A stretch of DNA of 64,000 nucleotides from Trichomonas vaginalis G3. Its lineage: Eukaryota > Parabasalia > Trichomonadida > Trichomonadidae. The stretch lies in NCBI RefSeq assembly GCF_026262505.1, contig NC_067204.1, positions 22,289,300 through 22,353,299 on the forward strand, written 5' to 3'. A program made the position numbers and the translations under genes. Each line of letters opens with the position of its first letter. Within the stretch, counting starts at the first letter, position 1. Below are positions 1 to 10,220 of the stretch, piece by piece. Under the pieces are notes generated by a model. The model worked only from the letters and a program-made list of their open reading frames with translations. It was not told where the DNA came from and ran no database searches.

Positions 1-1
1 T

Positions 2-529
2 CACAGATATTCAAATGATAAAGACTTTTCACCCAAAAAGACAGAAGAAGAAGCCCTGTATATATATTCAACGGAATCCCCTTTATACTGCATTGCTTGG
101 GATGACATTAATGGTCTAAAAAGTAAATTCCCAGATTCTTCTATTGAAAAATTAATATGGTATAAAATGCATCCTATTGACTATGCAATTAAATATGGTT
201 CAGAATTATGTTTCAACTACTTGAAGAATTTGGGAGCCAAGTATCATAAAAAATCTGCGAAATATGCAATTAAAGGCAGAAACATAAACATTTTTATGCA
301 AATGGTAGATGATGGTGTGTCCTTTGATAATTTGTTCGATCTTGCATTGTATTATAAAAACTATGAGATCGCTGAATATATCCAAACACATTTTAAGCCA
401 AATAATGTTTCATTAATAAGAAGTTTGGATTTCGGAAATTATGATATTGCTTCTTATTTGATTAATAAAGGTGTAGATGTTAATGAAGTTTACATCCACA
501 TTCTTATTTTATTTATCATTATTTTATGA
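2..529 (+). CDS. DUF3447/ankyrin family protein, 5' end outside window
   Basis: The frame is open from base 2, so the gene begins before the window; the first ATG inside (167) is not a convincing start because family-like residues precede it (SPLYCIAWDDINGLKSKF). It matches the DUF3447 block that precedes the ankyrin repeats in T. vaginalis proteins: short helical units such as HPIDYAIKYGSELCFNYL and SYLINKGVDVNE. The last residues (VYIHILILFIIIL) are hydrophobic and derive from the AT-rich spacer that begins here, not from an ankyrin unit. The gene therefore seems cut short by spacer sequence. Similar ankyrin units continue downstream without a common frame. Family call is firm; function is unknown beyond protein binding typical of ankyrins. 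Confidence 0.6.
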   Translation, partial: HRYSNDKDFSPKKTEEEALYIYSTESPLYCIAWDDINGLKSKFPDSSIEKLIWYKMHPIDYAIKYGSELCFNYLKNLGAKYHKKSAKYAIKGRNINIFMQMVDDGVSFDNLFDLALYYKNYEIAEYIQTHFKPNNVSLIRSLDFGNYDIASYLINKGVDVNEVYIHILILFIIIL

Positions 530-540
530 CATTCATAGTC

Positions 541-705
541 TTTTCATATCAATTAGTATTTTATTACATTATATTTCTTTTCATATCAATTAGTATTTTA
601 TTACATTATATTTCTTTTCATATCAATTAGTATTTTATTACATTATATTTCTTTTCATATCAATTAGTATTTTATTACATTATATTTCTTTTCATATCAA
701 TTACT
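541..705. repeat. 37-bp tandem repeat, 4 copies plus part
   Basis: Copies start at 541, 578, 615, 652 and 689 (partial). The unit begins TTTTCATATCAATTAGTATT and the four full copies look identical, so the amplification is recent. It fills the spacer between two ankyrin units of the decayed locus. Confidence 0.9.
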
Positions 706-723
706 ACTTTACAAAATTATTTT

Positions 724-3087
724 GATATTAATGCAACTCCACTCAGTACTGCAATCAAAACGAATTCAATTGATATTGTTAAATTCTTAGTTGAACATGG
801 TGCAAGTATCAACAAAGTACTTTTTTTTATCTTTTCATATTTCTCATCTTTTTATATTCTCATTTATTTCATATATATCATTGCTTTATGGAATTATTTT
901 TCTTTTCATATCCATCATATCTTAATTATCATATCTATTTCTGATTTATAAAATTATATTTCTTTTCATATCTAGTATTGCTTTATGATATTATTTTGAA
1001 ATTTATACATCCCCGTTCAGAGTTGGTATCGAATCGAATTCAATTGAAAGTGTTAAATTCTTAGTTGAACATGGTGCAGATGTCAACGAGAAGTTTTTTC
1101 TTTTTCTTTTCATATTTATCATCTTTTCATGTTCTCATTTGTTCCATATCTATTATTGTTTTATGGAAATATCTTTCTTTTCATATTTTTCATTGTTTTG
1201 TTGGATTATTTTTGCTTCAATTTTTTTCTCTTTCTTTTCATAATATTATTGTTCATTTCATATCCAACATTGCTTTGTTCTATTCCTTTTATATTAATGA
1301 TCGCCCTCTCTCCGTTGCAATTAAACAGAATTCAATTGAGCTTGTCAAATATTTTGTTGAATATGGTGCAGATGTCAACCAGATAATATTTCAATTTCTT
1401 TTCATATCCTCAATTGTTTAATTATATTTTCTTTATGATAATATCTATCACTTTCTTTTCATATTTATTATTGCTTTATCATTTTCTCTATTTTATTATA
1501 TCTTTTATTTTTCCATGAGATTTTCTTTTCCTTCATATTTATTATTGGTATATGATATTTTCTTTCCTTTCATATTTATTATTGATACATCTCATTTTCT
1601 TTCCTTTCATATTTATTATTGATACATCTCATTTTCTTTCCTTTCATATTTATTATTGATACATCGCATTTTCTTTCCTTTCATATCAATCTTTGTTAAA
1701 TTTGATTTTCTTTTCTTTCATATTTATCATTACTTTATTTAATTTATTTTAATTTTATATTCAGAATGTTTTTATAGAATTCATTATATTTTGATATCTA
1801 TTATTGCTTTATTATATTCTTTTTAAGTGAATGAATGCCCTCTCACTCTTGCAATCAAATTAAAAGCAATTGAAATTATACCATATTTAGTTGAACATGG
1901 CGCAGATATCAACAAAGTATGTTTCCTCTATTGTTTTATATATATCATTGATTTATGGTGTCCTTTTTTTATTCACATTTATAATTAATTTGTGATATTT
2001 TCTTTCTTTTCATATTTATCATTGCTTAATAACATTTACTATCTTTTCATATTTATCATTGTTTTATTCTATCTATTATTATATCATTTTATTCATTTTA
2101 TTTTTATATTTATCATTTCGTTATGGAATTCTCTATATATTTATGATATTTTTTTGATATTAATGAATGCCCCCTCAGTTGTGCAATTCAAGCAAAATCA
2201 TTTGAGCTTATTAAGTTCTTGGTGGAACTTGGTGCAGATGTCAATGTTACACTTTTTTCAATCTTTTCATATCCAATATTGCTTAATAGAAATTTCATTC
2301 TTTTTATTTTTATCTTTGCTTTATGCAATTTAATTTCTTTTCATATTAATCGCTGATTTTTGAAATTCGCTTTATTAACATATCTATTATTACTTTAAAA
2401 TATTTTCCTCATCTTCATATCTAATATTGTTTTATGGAATTCATTTTATTTTTATCTTTATCATAAAGTTATAAAATTCACATTTTTTTCATATCGATCA
2501 TCTTTGTATTACATTCCCAATGCCATCATATATATTATTTCTTTATGATATATATTTTAAATTAATGATTGTCCGCTTTCCTTAGCAATTAAACAGAAAT
2601 CGATTGAATTTGTTCGATACTTAGTTGAACATGGTGCAGATGTCAACAAGAAACTTTTCCTTTATAATTTCATATTTATTGTTGCTTTATGGAATTCTTT
2701 TTCATATCATATTTATCTTTGTTTTATGGAATCCACTTTGTTTCAATATTCTTCATTATTTTATTACATTCTCTTTCTTTTCAGATTTATCATTACTCTA
2801 TGCAGTTCTCTTAACTTTCAATCTATTCTTGCATTATAAATTTCTATTTATATTCATATTTATAAAAACTTTATGGAATTATCATGATTTTCATATTAAT
2901 AATTGCTTTATGTGATTCTCTTCCATTTCATATAAATCATTACTTTACAAAGATCCTTTTATTTTCAAATTTATCGTTGATTTTATACAGTTCCTTTGAT
3001 ATTAATATTACCCTTTTAAGAGTTACAAGGTTATGTTCAACAAATGAAATTTGGTCTTACTTATATCATCAAGGTGCCATTTTCTAA
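724..3087 (+). pseudogene. Decayed ankyrin array with AT-rich spacers
   Basis: Seven ankyrin-like units are visible at about 724-820, 996-1094, 1291-1385, 1826-1920, 2157-2250, 2555-2650 and 3000-3087. Most encode variants of CPLSLAIKQNSIE followed by VEHGADVN. They are separated by about 180-440 bases of pyrimidine-rich sequence made from diverged copies of a phrase like TTTCTTTTCATATTTATCAT. No frame runs through more than about one unit, so the locus cannot make one ankyrin protein as read here. The spacers do not show the trichomonad intron ends (GTAYGT at the 5' end; ACTAACACACAG at the 3' end), so ordinary splicing is unlikely. The units keep recognisable codons, which suggests duplication of unit plus spacer rather than simple old age. 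Confidence 0.7.
1562..1690. repeat. 37-bp tandem repeat in ankyrin spacer
   Basis: Copies start at 1562, 1599, 1636 and 1673 (partial), unit beginning CTTTCCTTTCATATTTATTA. The period (37 bp) is the same as in the array at 541 although the sequence differs in part, so both spacers seem to grow from one satellite family. Confidence 0.85.
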
Positions 3088-3893
3088 TCTAATTGATTAT
3101 ATCCTTATTTCAATTTCTAATTTAATAAACAAACATTATAAATATAATTTATATTTATTTGTGCATATGCAACTGTTGATATTATTTATTAATGGTTTTG
3201 ATTTTTAATAACGGTCAACTCAAAAATTTTTCAAATACCCAAAAAATGTGCAAATTCAATTTTTAATAATCGTTTTTGCGCATTTTTTGCACCCCATGTA
3301 AAACCCATTTGTATTATAATTATATTTCATATGTATCAATAAATACATCTTCGATCAAATTCCTTAAATAATAAATACAGTTGTGATATTAATATTCTTC
3401 ACAATATATTGCATCCTCTCTTACAAAATCAATAAATCTATATTCTCTTTTTTCAATAAAGTAATTTTTAGAACTTTTTTCGGAAAAAAATATTGACTTT
3501 TTTATTTAAAAAAATTGAGTCAATTGCACTCATTCATCAATAATGTTAATATTTTGGCCGGTATGCGCATCATTTCTATTGTACTCATAAATCAATAATG
3601 TGACAAAATTAATATTGTGTGAAATTTTTGGATATTCCATGCATTTAAAACTTGGTTCTTGATATTTCAAACATTCATTCATGATCTCTGGATTTCAACC
3701 TAAAAATGAAAAATTTAGACATGTTCATGTTAATACAAAGTTTAAATCATTTTGGTATATATATTATTTTAATATTAAAAAAATATTTTGGAAAAAAGTG
3801 GAAAATTGAGAGAATTTTGATCGTCTTTTTTACTTTTTTTCCACTCTAAAATAACCTGATTATTTTTGGTTATTTCTTAAAAATTCTTAATCT
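3088..3893. other. Intergenic stretch with a dispersed repeat and a gene relic
   Basis: No intact gene. About 3162-3250 matches a stretch at 25233-25310 (shared GCATATGCAACTGTTG and AAAAATTTTTCAAATACC), so a dispersed repeat is present. A DUF3447 relic lies at 3530-3760. The rest is AT-rich. Confidence 0.6.
3530..3760 (-). pseudogene. DUF3447 gene relic
   Basis: On the minus strand this piece encodes fragments such as NPEIMNECLKYQ and ISHNINFVT, which align with the central DUF3447 block of the intact gene just upstream on the same strand (4690-4850). At least one in-frame stop lies in it, and a short segment (CTCAT..ATCAATAATGT) is duplicated at about 3537 and 3586. It is a leftover of a further family copy. 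Confidence 0.65.
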
Positions 3894-5441
3894 TCATAAT
3901 AATTGAGCAGCACTTCCATCTCCATCTGTTTCGTTAATATTTGCACCATATGAAAGAAACAATTCAATGATTTCTTTATTATTTTTTTCTGCTGCATAAC
4001 GAAGAGCAGTTCTTCCCCTATCATCTTTTTCATTGATATGTGCACCATGTGAAAGAAGAAGTTCAACTGTTTGTTTACTATTATCCAATACTGCAATATG
4101 AAGAGCGGTTCTTCCACTATCATCTTTTTCATTAATATGTGCCCCATGTGAAAGAAGAAGTTCAACTAATTTTTTACTATTATACTCTGATGCGTAATGA
4201 AGAGCTGTGTTTCTGTATTTACTTTTTTCATTAATATTTGCACCATGCGAAAGAAGAAGTTCAGCTATTTCTTTAAAATTTTTTAATACCGCAATATGTA
4301 AGGCAGTTCTTAAATTTTCACATTTTTCGTTTATATTTGCCCCATTCAAAAGAAGTAGTTCAACGATCTCTTTTTTATTATTATTTACTGCAATATGTAG
4401 AGCAGTTCGTCCTTTTTCACCTTTTGCATTGATGTTTACGCCATGTGAAATAAGAAGTTCAATCAATTTTTTATTATTTCTCCACGCTGCTTTATGAAGA
4501 ATTGAATCTCCATTTACATATTTTTCGTTGATATTTGCACCATGCAAAATAAAGTATTCCCAAAGGGATGGAATATCAAACATTGTTGAATAAATAAAGG
4601 ATTTGTTAATATTGTTAGTTTGATCGAAATAAACTAAAAATGATTCAAGATTGTGATATATTCCACAACATTCTAAATCAATTTGAACATTGTATTCATT
4701 CATCAAGAATGTAACAAAATCAATATTGTGTGAAATTATTGCATATTCCATGCAATATACATTTGGTGTTTGATGTTTCAAACATTCACTCATGATCTCT
4801 GGATTTCCGCCTAAAAAAGAAAAATTTAGACATGTATAAGATATTTCTGAGTTAAATTTTGTTCTTAAAAACTTGAAACAACGAACTGATCCATAGTAAC
4901 AACATAATTCAAGTAATGAATACCATTGATAATCATTTGGATATGCATTGCTTCCCAGTTTTCGATCTTTATCAAATCCTTCTCTTTCGGTGAAGGAAAT
5001 GAATATTTCGATGTCATCATGCATAATTGCTTTGTAAATTGTATTTTCTTCATGAATATCTTGTATTTCTTCTCTTTTCCTCGGTTTGAAATATTTATCT
5101 AATATGATTCCATATTCTTTATAAAACATGTTGTTAGAAATAGTTGGAATATTTGGTACATATTTGACATGATAATCATCAGATATTAATTTTGTAAGAA
5201 ACAAGTATGACTTTGTATAGCGATTATTATACGGAATAATATTTAAAATGTCTTTCATAATCATTTGCGGTGAATATCCATTTGAATCAATCAATTCTGT
5301 TTTGATCATTTTGTAAATCGACTTTAATTCTTCTTCATTTCCCGTTTTCAGCTGATACAACGAAATATATAAATCGATATAATATTTATATATACTTCTC
5401 AATTCATTGTATTTATTTGAGTGAATGACTTGTTCAAACAT
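3894..5441 (-). CDS. Ankyrin repeat protein with DUF3447 domain
   Basis: 515 residues, ATG start, TGA stop. The N-terminal half is the trichomonad-specific helical region (NELRSIYKYYIDLYISLYQL), followed by the DUF3447 block at about 200-305 (CLNFSFLGGNPEIMSECLKH; ISHNIDFVTFLMNEYN). From about 306 to the end there are six full ankyrin repeats plus a partial one, each with TALHIA..N.KEIVELLLSHGA. No signal peptide or membrane segment is evident. Family members are thought to be intracellular binding proteins, but no partner is known. The last repeat ends abruptly (GDGSAAQLL). A relic of the same family lies just downstream, so this locus has duplicated locally. No clear initiator is seen at the start codon. 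Confidence 0.9.
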   Translation of the reverse strand: MFEQVIHSNKYNELRSIYKYYIDLYISLYQLKTGNEEELKSIYKMIKTELIDSNGYSPQMIMKDILNIIPYNNRYTKSYLFLTKLISDDYHVKYVPNIPTISNNMFYKEYGIILDKYFKPRKREEIQDIHEENTIYKAIMHDDIEIFISFTEREGFDKDRKLGSNAYPNDYQWYSLLELCCYYGSVRCFKFLRTKFNSEISYTCLNFSFLGGNPEIMSECLKHQTPNVYCMEYAIISHNIDFVTFLMNEYNVQIDLECCGIYHNLESFLVYFDQTNNINKSFIYSTMFDIPSLWEYFILHGANINEKYVNGDSILHKAAWRNNKKLIELLISHGVNINAKGEKGRTALHIAVNNNKKEIVELLLLNGANINEKCENLRTALHIAVLKNFKEIAELLLSHGANINEKSKYRNTALHYASEYNSKKLVELLLSHGAHINEKDDSGRTALHIAVLDNSKQTVELLLSHGAHINEKDDRGRTALRYAAEKNNKEIIELFLSYGANINETDGDGSAAQLL

Positions 5442-8184
5442 TAAGAATTTTGGACTTTGTTCAGCTTGGAGTTACATATAGATTAGACTTCAAGAGATAG
5501 TACTTAGAACATAAAAGTATTTAATGAATCTGATGCATATAGTCATCAATTCGGCAAAATTCTCAGAGTATGTAACTCCATTTATTGCAATTTGACTTGC
5601 CTTAATAATAAATTAGCTTCTCCGTTATCATAAAATGTATATAATAGATAATCAATAACATGAATGTAGTTTTACTTGTTTTTATTTTTATTTTTTTAAA
5701 AAAATATAAGTTGTAATTTCAAAAATAATGAATTTTTCAGAGTTTAATCATTACTAAATGAATCATTAAGATTTTATACATTAGAATCTTTTCATAAATT
5801 ATACTCCAAATAAGTAAGTAAAGGAGGCTTTTTTTTTCGTACTTCTTTACAGGACATAATATTTGATGCCTTATGTTTATCTATGATCAGAACTTGTCTT
5901 TCTCTTATTCATAATTCAATTTCTGGTCTAGAAGTGTCTCACAACAAATTTCATATTTGATTAATTACAATTGTTTAAAATATTTTATTAGTACAAGCAT
6001 TATATTTTGTACAAAGTGCAATTTCAATGTGTTAATCTATAAAACTTGATTTTTATTGCATATGCAATTTAGAATCAATTTTATGATAGAGTTTTGAAGA
6101 TAAACATATATGGAAATGATATGTACTTGTTATTGTATTTAAATTTTAACGGTATCGCATTTGCATTTTACCATAAAATATCTTTTAAAATCAATTATGA
6201 AAAATAGTTAGTAGCACCTAAAATCTTTTCAATATTTTTGAGGGATTTTGAATGGTACCAGTTGAGAGCTAGAGGTATGCTGACTACCCTTGATACAGGC
6301 CAAATGCCCCCAAATTTTGAATATAGCTTCTATGCATGCTTGTGAGCAATGTTTGTATGAACATGCAAGAAAAACTATCAGCCAATTTTGAGGAAAATGC
6401 ATTAGTAATTTGCATATACTTTATGCTCAGATTATTTTTGCTATTTTTAAATTTTTTAAATTTTTTACATATTTAGCTGATATATTCGAATTATGAATCG
6501 ACAAAAACTAATTATTTTAAGTTCTAAAATAATATTAATGCTTAAATTTCATATATTACAATAATGAATAACAATATTATATTAATCATCATGAAGTATG
6601 ATTGAAATTAAACCATTCAGATTGTAATCCGAAGTTTATAATAATCTCAAATAACTTGCATGTTTTGATAATACTTTCTCAATGAGCGAATAAATGATCA
6701 GTTTGCACTAATCAATTAGGCTTTCTGAGCAAAAATACCTAAATTACATAAATGTATGAACTATTTACTAGTATTAAGATAATTTATTCCTAATAATAAA
6801 AAAAAATAAAATAATAATTTCATAAGACATACTAAATAGTTAAATATTATGCATACCATAATGCAATAAAACATTATCGTATTATTAATTTTGCTATTTT
6901 GAATAAGTCAGTAATTGAATATACGGGTAACTTTTTTTTGGCTGATAGTTTTTAAATAAATCTATTCTAAAGGTGATACTTACAATGAATCTATATGTTT
7001 TATAGTTATTACAAGGAAAACCACCTGTACAAAAAAAAGTTAACAATTTAGGATTTTAACATATACGTTTGAGTAATCTCCCATGCGAGTATCTTAATGC
7101 TATGGCATTTTCGTAAAGATGAAAGAAGAATAACATATATGATAATAAATTTGATAAATCTTTTGTATAAAAGCGAAAACATCTATTATGTTACTATCGA
7201 AAACATAATATATGAAGTGCTTTTTCTAATGACTTTACTTGTTTCTAAAATAATGTTATGCTTGGCTCTAGCCGTGGCCATTAAAAATGACGTTAAGAGA
7301 AAAACTTAACCTTATTCCAGTCAGCATACCTCTTGAGAGCTTTTTTAATTTGAATGGTATCCCTTCAATTTTGAGAGAAACACCCTTTCATTTTTTGAAT
7401 ATAGTATCTTAAATGAAAAATGGACATTAATTTAAGAATTTAAGATTAAGATCATAGTTTTAAACTGACATATTAACAATAGAGATGTCTAAAACAATAA
7501 GATTATTACGTTTCATATTGTCCGAATGAGTTGAATAATGTTTTGAGATACATAGTATGATGATAAAAACTTACTACGGCTCTATGATCAATTTGTTTTA
7601 ATAATTTCAGATCTCAGGTAGCTTCGCTCGCCCTTCAGTCAAGTATATAGTGTCTGGCTTAAAAATATGCATTTTACGAGCTCATTCATAAAATTTTTCT
7701 TAAATTTTGAGAAGTTCAATGACATTGTAAAATGTATCATAAAGGACAGTTCATGATTGATAAGAATGTCAAATTTTTAAAAGAAATAAATAGGCCAATC
7801 CATATTGAAACCACACAGGTAACTATTTTTGATTTTTCACAGAAAAAATTATTAATATTCCTTTATGAGAGTATTATATACTATTAATGTGACCCAAAAA
7901 TTAGCTACAAATTGTAGGGGTTGCAAATGACAAAAAACATGAGATTTGAATGGGTCTTCCTTTTTTGTCTCAAGCCATTTCATTTGATTTGACACCCGAG
8001 CGTCAAAAAATACTCATTTTAGATGGGGGCGATACTCAAAACTACTGATTTGCTATTTTTTGTGGGAGAATAACCGTTTTTTAGCTGGCAGATTTTTTAG
8101 CAACAAACGGTGTTCATTCTGTAAGTTATTTTTTCGTTTTGTAACAAAAACTAAAGAAATACAAATAAGAAAGAGAAAATTTAT
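5442..8184. other. Long intergenic region (2.7 kb) holding a probable transposon
   Basis: No credible gene. It contains a transposon-like unit at 6271-7332 and a 12-bp inverted pair at 5467-5478/5569-5580 (TGGAGTTACATA) just upstream of the ankyrin start. 7342-8184 is AT-rich with no recognisable feature. Confidence 0.6.
6271..7332. mobile_element. Probable non-autonomous DNA transposon (MULE-like)
   Basis: The ends are inverted copies of GAGGTATGCTGACT (6272-6285 and 7319-7332). TTGAGAGCT stands directly outside both ends (6262-6270 and 7333-7341), a 9-bp match that becomes 9 of 10 if the next base is counted. A 9-10 bp target duplication is typical of Mutator-like elements, known in T. vaginalis. 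The interior has no transposase; its only frame (7097-7309, 70 residues) resembles nothing I know. A further perfect 16-bp inverted pair (AAAAACTATCAGCCAA) lies inside at 6370-6385 and 6938-6953. Element type is inferred from duplication length only. Confidence 0.6.
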
Positions 8185-10152
8185 TTAAACAGAAACAAGT
8201 GTTTGCTTTCTTAGGAAATCCTTGAAAACATCGACAATATCTACACCAGAGCAATCGAATTCTGACAGTTTTTCGATGAAAAGTGAAGCTTCTTCAGATG
8301 AAATTGCTCCATAGTTCATAATAAGCTTTGCTGCAGCTTCCAGTACAGCTTCATCAATCTCATCAACATCCAGTGCCTCCAAAACGGCTTCAACTCCTTT
8401 AGCTTCTCTAAATCTTCTTCGAACTCCGCCTTGTGGCACCAAATTCGTCAATGTCTGCAATGCATAGCATACAACTTCACTAGACGGATGTCTGATAAGG
8501 ATAATAAGCAATTCTGGAAGCTTCGAGGAAATTATAATATCATTCGGAGCCAAAGCCAAGTTGCAGAGTGCTCTAAGTGCCTCTATTATACTCTGCAGGT
8601 TCTTGGAAACAATTGCTACAGGTAATGCATCGATCAATTCCTTTGGACACCACATTGGATCATGTGAAGTGAAATTTGCAGCAACGCAAAGTAGGTTTAG
8701 ACCGGCACGTTCGTTTGCGCCGTACTTGAAACGTGCAAAGAGTGGAGGTATGTTATCGGATAATGATAGTATTTGGCTGCATTCCTTGTCAACTGAAAGA
8801 TTTGCAATAACTTGGAGAATATAAGCTAATGCGAGGTCATCTTTCGCAAGGAAATCAGCAGCAAGCTTATCTGTAAGGATTGCAACGTCTACTGGGTCTG
8901 TTATTTTGGCACTTTCCTCTAAAATTGAATCTTCATATGAGGCAAAGTCGGCGTAGACGTAAGCTAGACGTTGTACGAGTGCAGATTTATCTGTAATCTT
9001 CATGTAGTAAAGGAATATCGTAACTAATTGATGAGGAGTGAAGTTTTCTAGTAAAGATGCTCTAATATCATCGAAACCAGAGACTTTATTGAGAACACTG
9101 AAGCAGTTTGTAGCTATTGATCGTATAATTGGATCGTTAAGACCAACATTTTTGAGAAGAAACGTCATTAAATGGATATGAAGATTATTTTTGATGAATT
9201 GCTCATGATTTTCCTTTTCTATCATGAGATTTCGGAATATTCCACTAGCGACATCCCAGATAGCGTTGAAGTTTTTGTCCTGGTATGATAGCAAGGTGTA
9301 AACCGCATCAAAATTTGGAAGACTGACAATGAGTTTTCTGAATTTTTCGTTGTTCGTAGCGTTCTTTATTGCTTTTGCAGCGTATGTTCTGACTTTAACA
9401 GGTTTGTCTGGTAATATCAAGTCAATTAAGACATCTGGTATATCTGAGGACAAAAAGAAGGAGTCATTCTCTTCTCTGGTTGAAATACGGAATAAATCAC
9501 GCGCCATTATGCCTTGGAAGTGTTCGACCGGAGAATCATTCTTTCGCGGAGTTTCGGGTTTGCGCTCTGTTGCTGGGCATGCCGGCTTGATAGGAGGAAG
9601 AACAGCCTTAATGCCAACATTTCCATGGACTGGAGTAACAATATTAGGTGTCCTTGCTGATGTTCTTGTTGCTGGGCGTAAAATGTTCGAAATGTTATTA
9701 GATATTATGCGCAAACCTTCAAACATGTGTATAAATGTCGCAGAGGTGATTCTCACTGACTTATCAAGTGGTTTTCCGTTTTCAACGTCTTTTGAGTCAA
9801 TCATTGCAGAAAATTTAGGCGACATTTGATTGTAGACATCAATATCAGCTTTGCTCAATCCAGTTGTATCAATAATACCTTGAGCTGCTTGAGCAAAAGA
9901 TAATAACGCATCTTCTAAATCGATTGGATTTGCAGCTAAGTCAAGTTGCTCTTTTACTTGCTCAAATGGTGATTTGTTCATTTCACCAATATCGATAATT
10001 TTAGACATACTCATATTCGCTGAAATTGAATTGCGATTTTCGCCACTATCTCTCGAGCCACTGTGAGAGGTTGTTGGCCTATCCATAGGCTCAAGCTTTA
10101 TTAGACGATTTGGGATATTCTTTCTTTTAACACTTTTCATCCCTTTCAACAT
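8185..10152 (-). CDS. Armadillo-repeat protein
   Basis: 655 residues, ATG start, stop within TAAA as is usual here. Residues 1-60 are basic and Ser/Asn-rich, probably disordered. From about 225 to the end the protein is an alpha-alpha superhelix of armadillo type: VRTYAAKAIKNATNNEKFRK, DPIIRSIATNCFSVLNKVSG and SEVVCYALQTLTNLVPQGG are typical helices. No catalytic motif is seen, so it is a binding scaffold. The layout (disordered head, armadillo tail) is like ARMC2, a flagellar assembly factor, and Trichomonas has flagella, but I cannot confirm orthology. It is divergently arranged with the ankyrin gene at 10221, sharing only 68 bases upstream. Confidence 0.8.
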   Translation of the reverse strand: MLKGMKSVKRKNIPNRLIKLEPMDRPTTSHSGSRDSGENRNSISANMSMSKIIDIGEMNKSPFEQVKEQLDLAANPIDLEDALLSFAQAAQGIIDTTGLSKADIDVYNQMSPKFSAMIDSKDVENGKPLDKSVRITSATFIHMFEGLRIISNNISNILRPATRTSARTPNIVTPVHGNVGIKAVLPPIKPACPATERKPETPRKNDSPVEHFQGIMARDLFRISTREENDSFFLSSDIPDVLIDLILPDKPVKVRTYAAKAIKNATNNEKFRKLIVSLPNFDAVYTLLSYQDKNFNAIWDVASGIFRNLMIEKENHEQFIKNNLHIHLMTFLLKNVGLNDPIIRSIATNCFSVLNKVSGFDDIRASLLENFTPHQLVTIFLYYMKITDKSALVQRLAYVYADFASYEDSILEESAKITDPVDVAILTDKLAADFLAKDDLALAYILQVIANLSVDKECSQILSLSDNIPPLFARFKYGANERAGLNLLCVAANFTSHDPMWCPKELIDALPVAIVSKNLQSIIEALRALCNLALAPNDIIISSKLPELLIILIRHPSSEVVCYALQTLTNLVPQGGVRRRFREAKGVEAVLEALDVDEIDEAVLEAAAKLIMNYGAISSEEASLFIEKLSEFDCSGVDIVDVFKDFLRKQTLVSV

Positions 10153-10220
10153 AAATTTGTTATCGTACCTGTCCTTTTTTTTTCAAGCTTGAAAAATCGA
10201 AAAGTGGCAAAATTATATTA
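10153..10220. promoter_or_regulatory. 68-bp shared upstream region of two divergent genes
   Basis: This spacer must hold both start sites of the armadillo and ankyrin genes. It has no clear TCA-type initiator. AAAAGTGGCAAAATT at 10200-10214, ending 6 bases before the ankyrin ATG, resembles the recurring AAAAGTG(A/T)CA motif seen at other gene starts here. Confidence 0.35.

Noticed and set aside
530-3000. Spacers between ankyrin units as introns
   Set aside because: A few begin with GT, but none shows the conserved trichomonad intron ends and the right-hand borders have no constant AG.
5467-5580. 114-bp element with TGGAGTTACATA inverted ends
   Set aside because: Only 12 bp of pairing, no target duplication and no second copy in the window; too weak to call.
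7097-7309. 70-residue frame inside the 6.3-kb element
   Set aside because: AT-rich, no known motif, no initiator; length is expected by chance in this composition.
9329-9829. Long frame antisense to the armadillo gene
   Set aside because: It is a shadow of the minus-strand gene, which has clear armadillo helices and a proper start.
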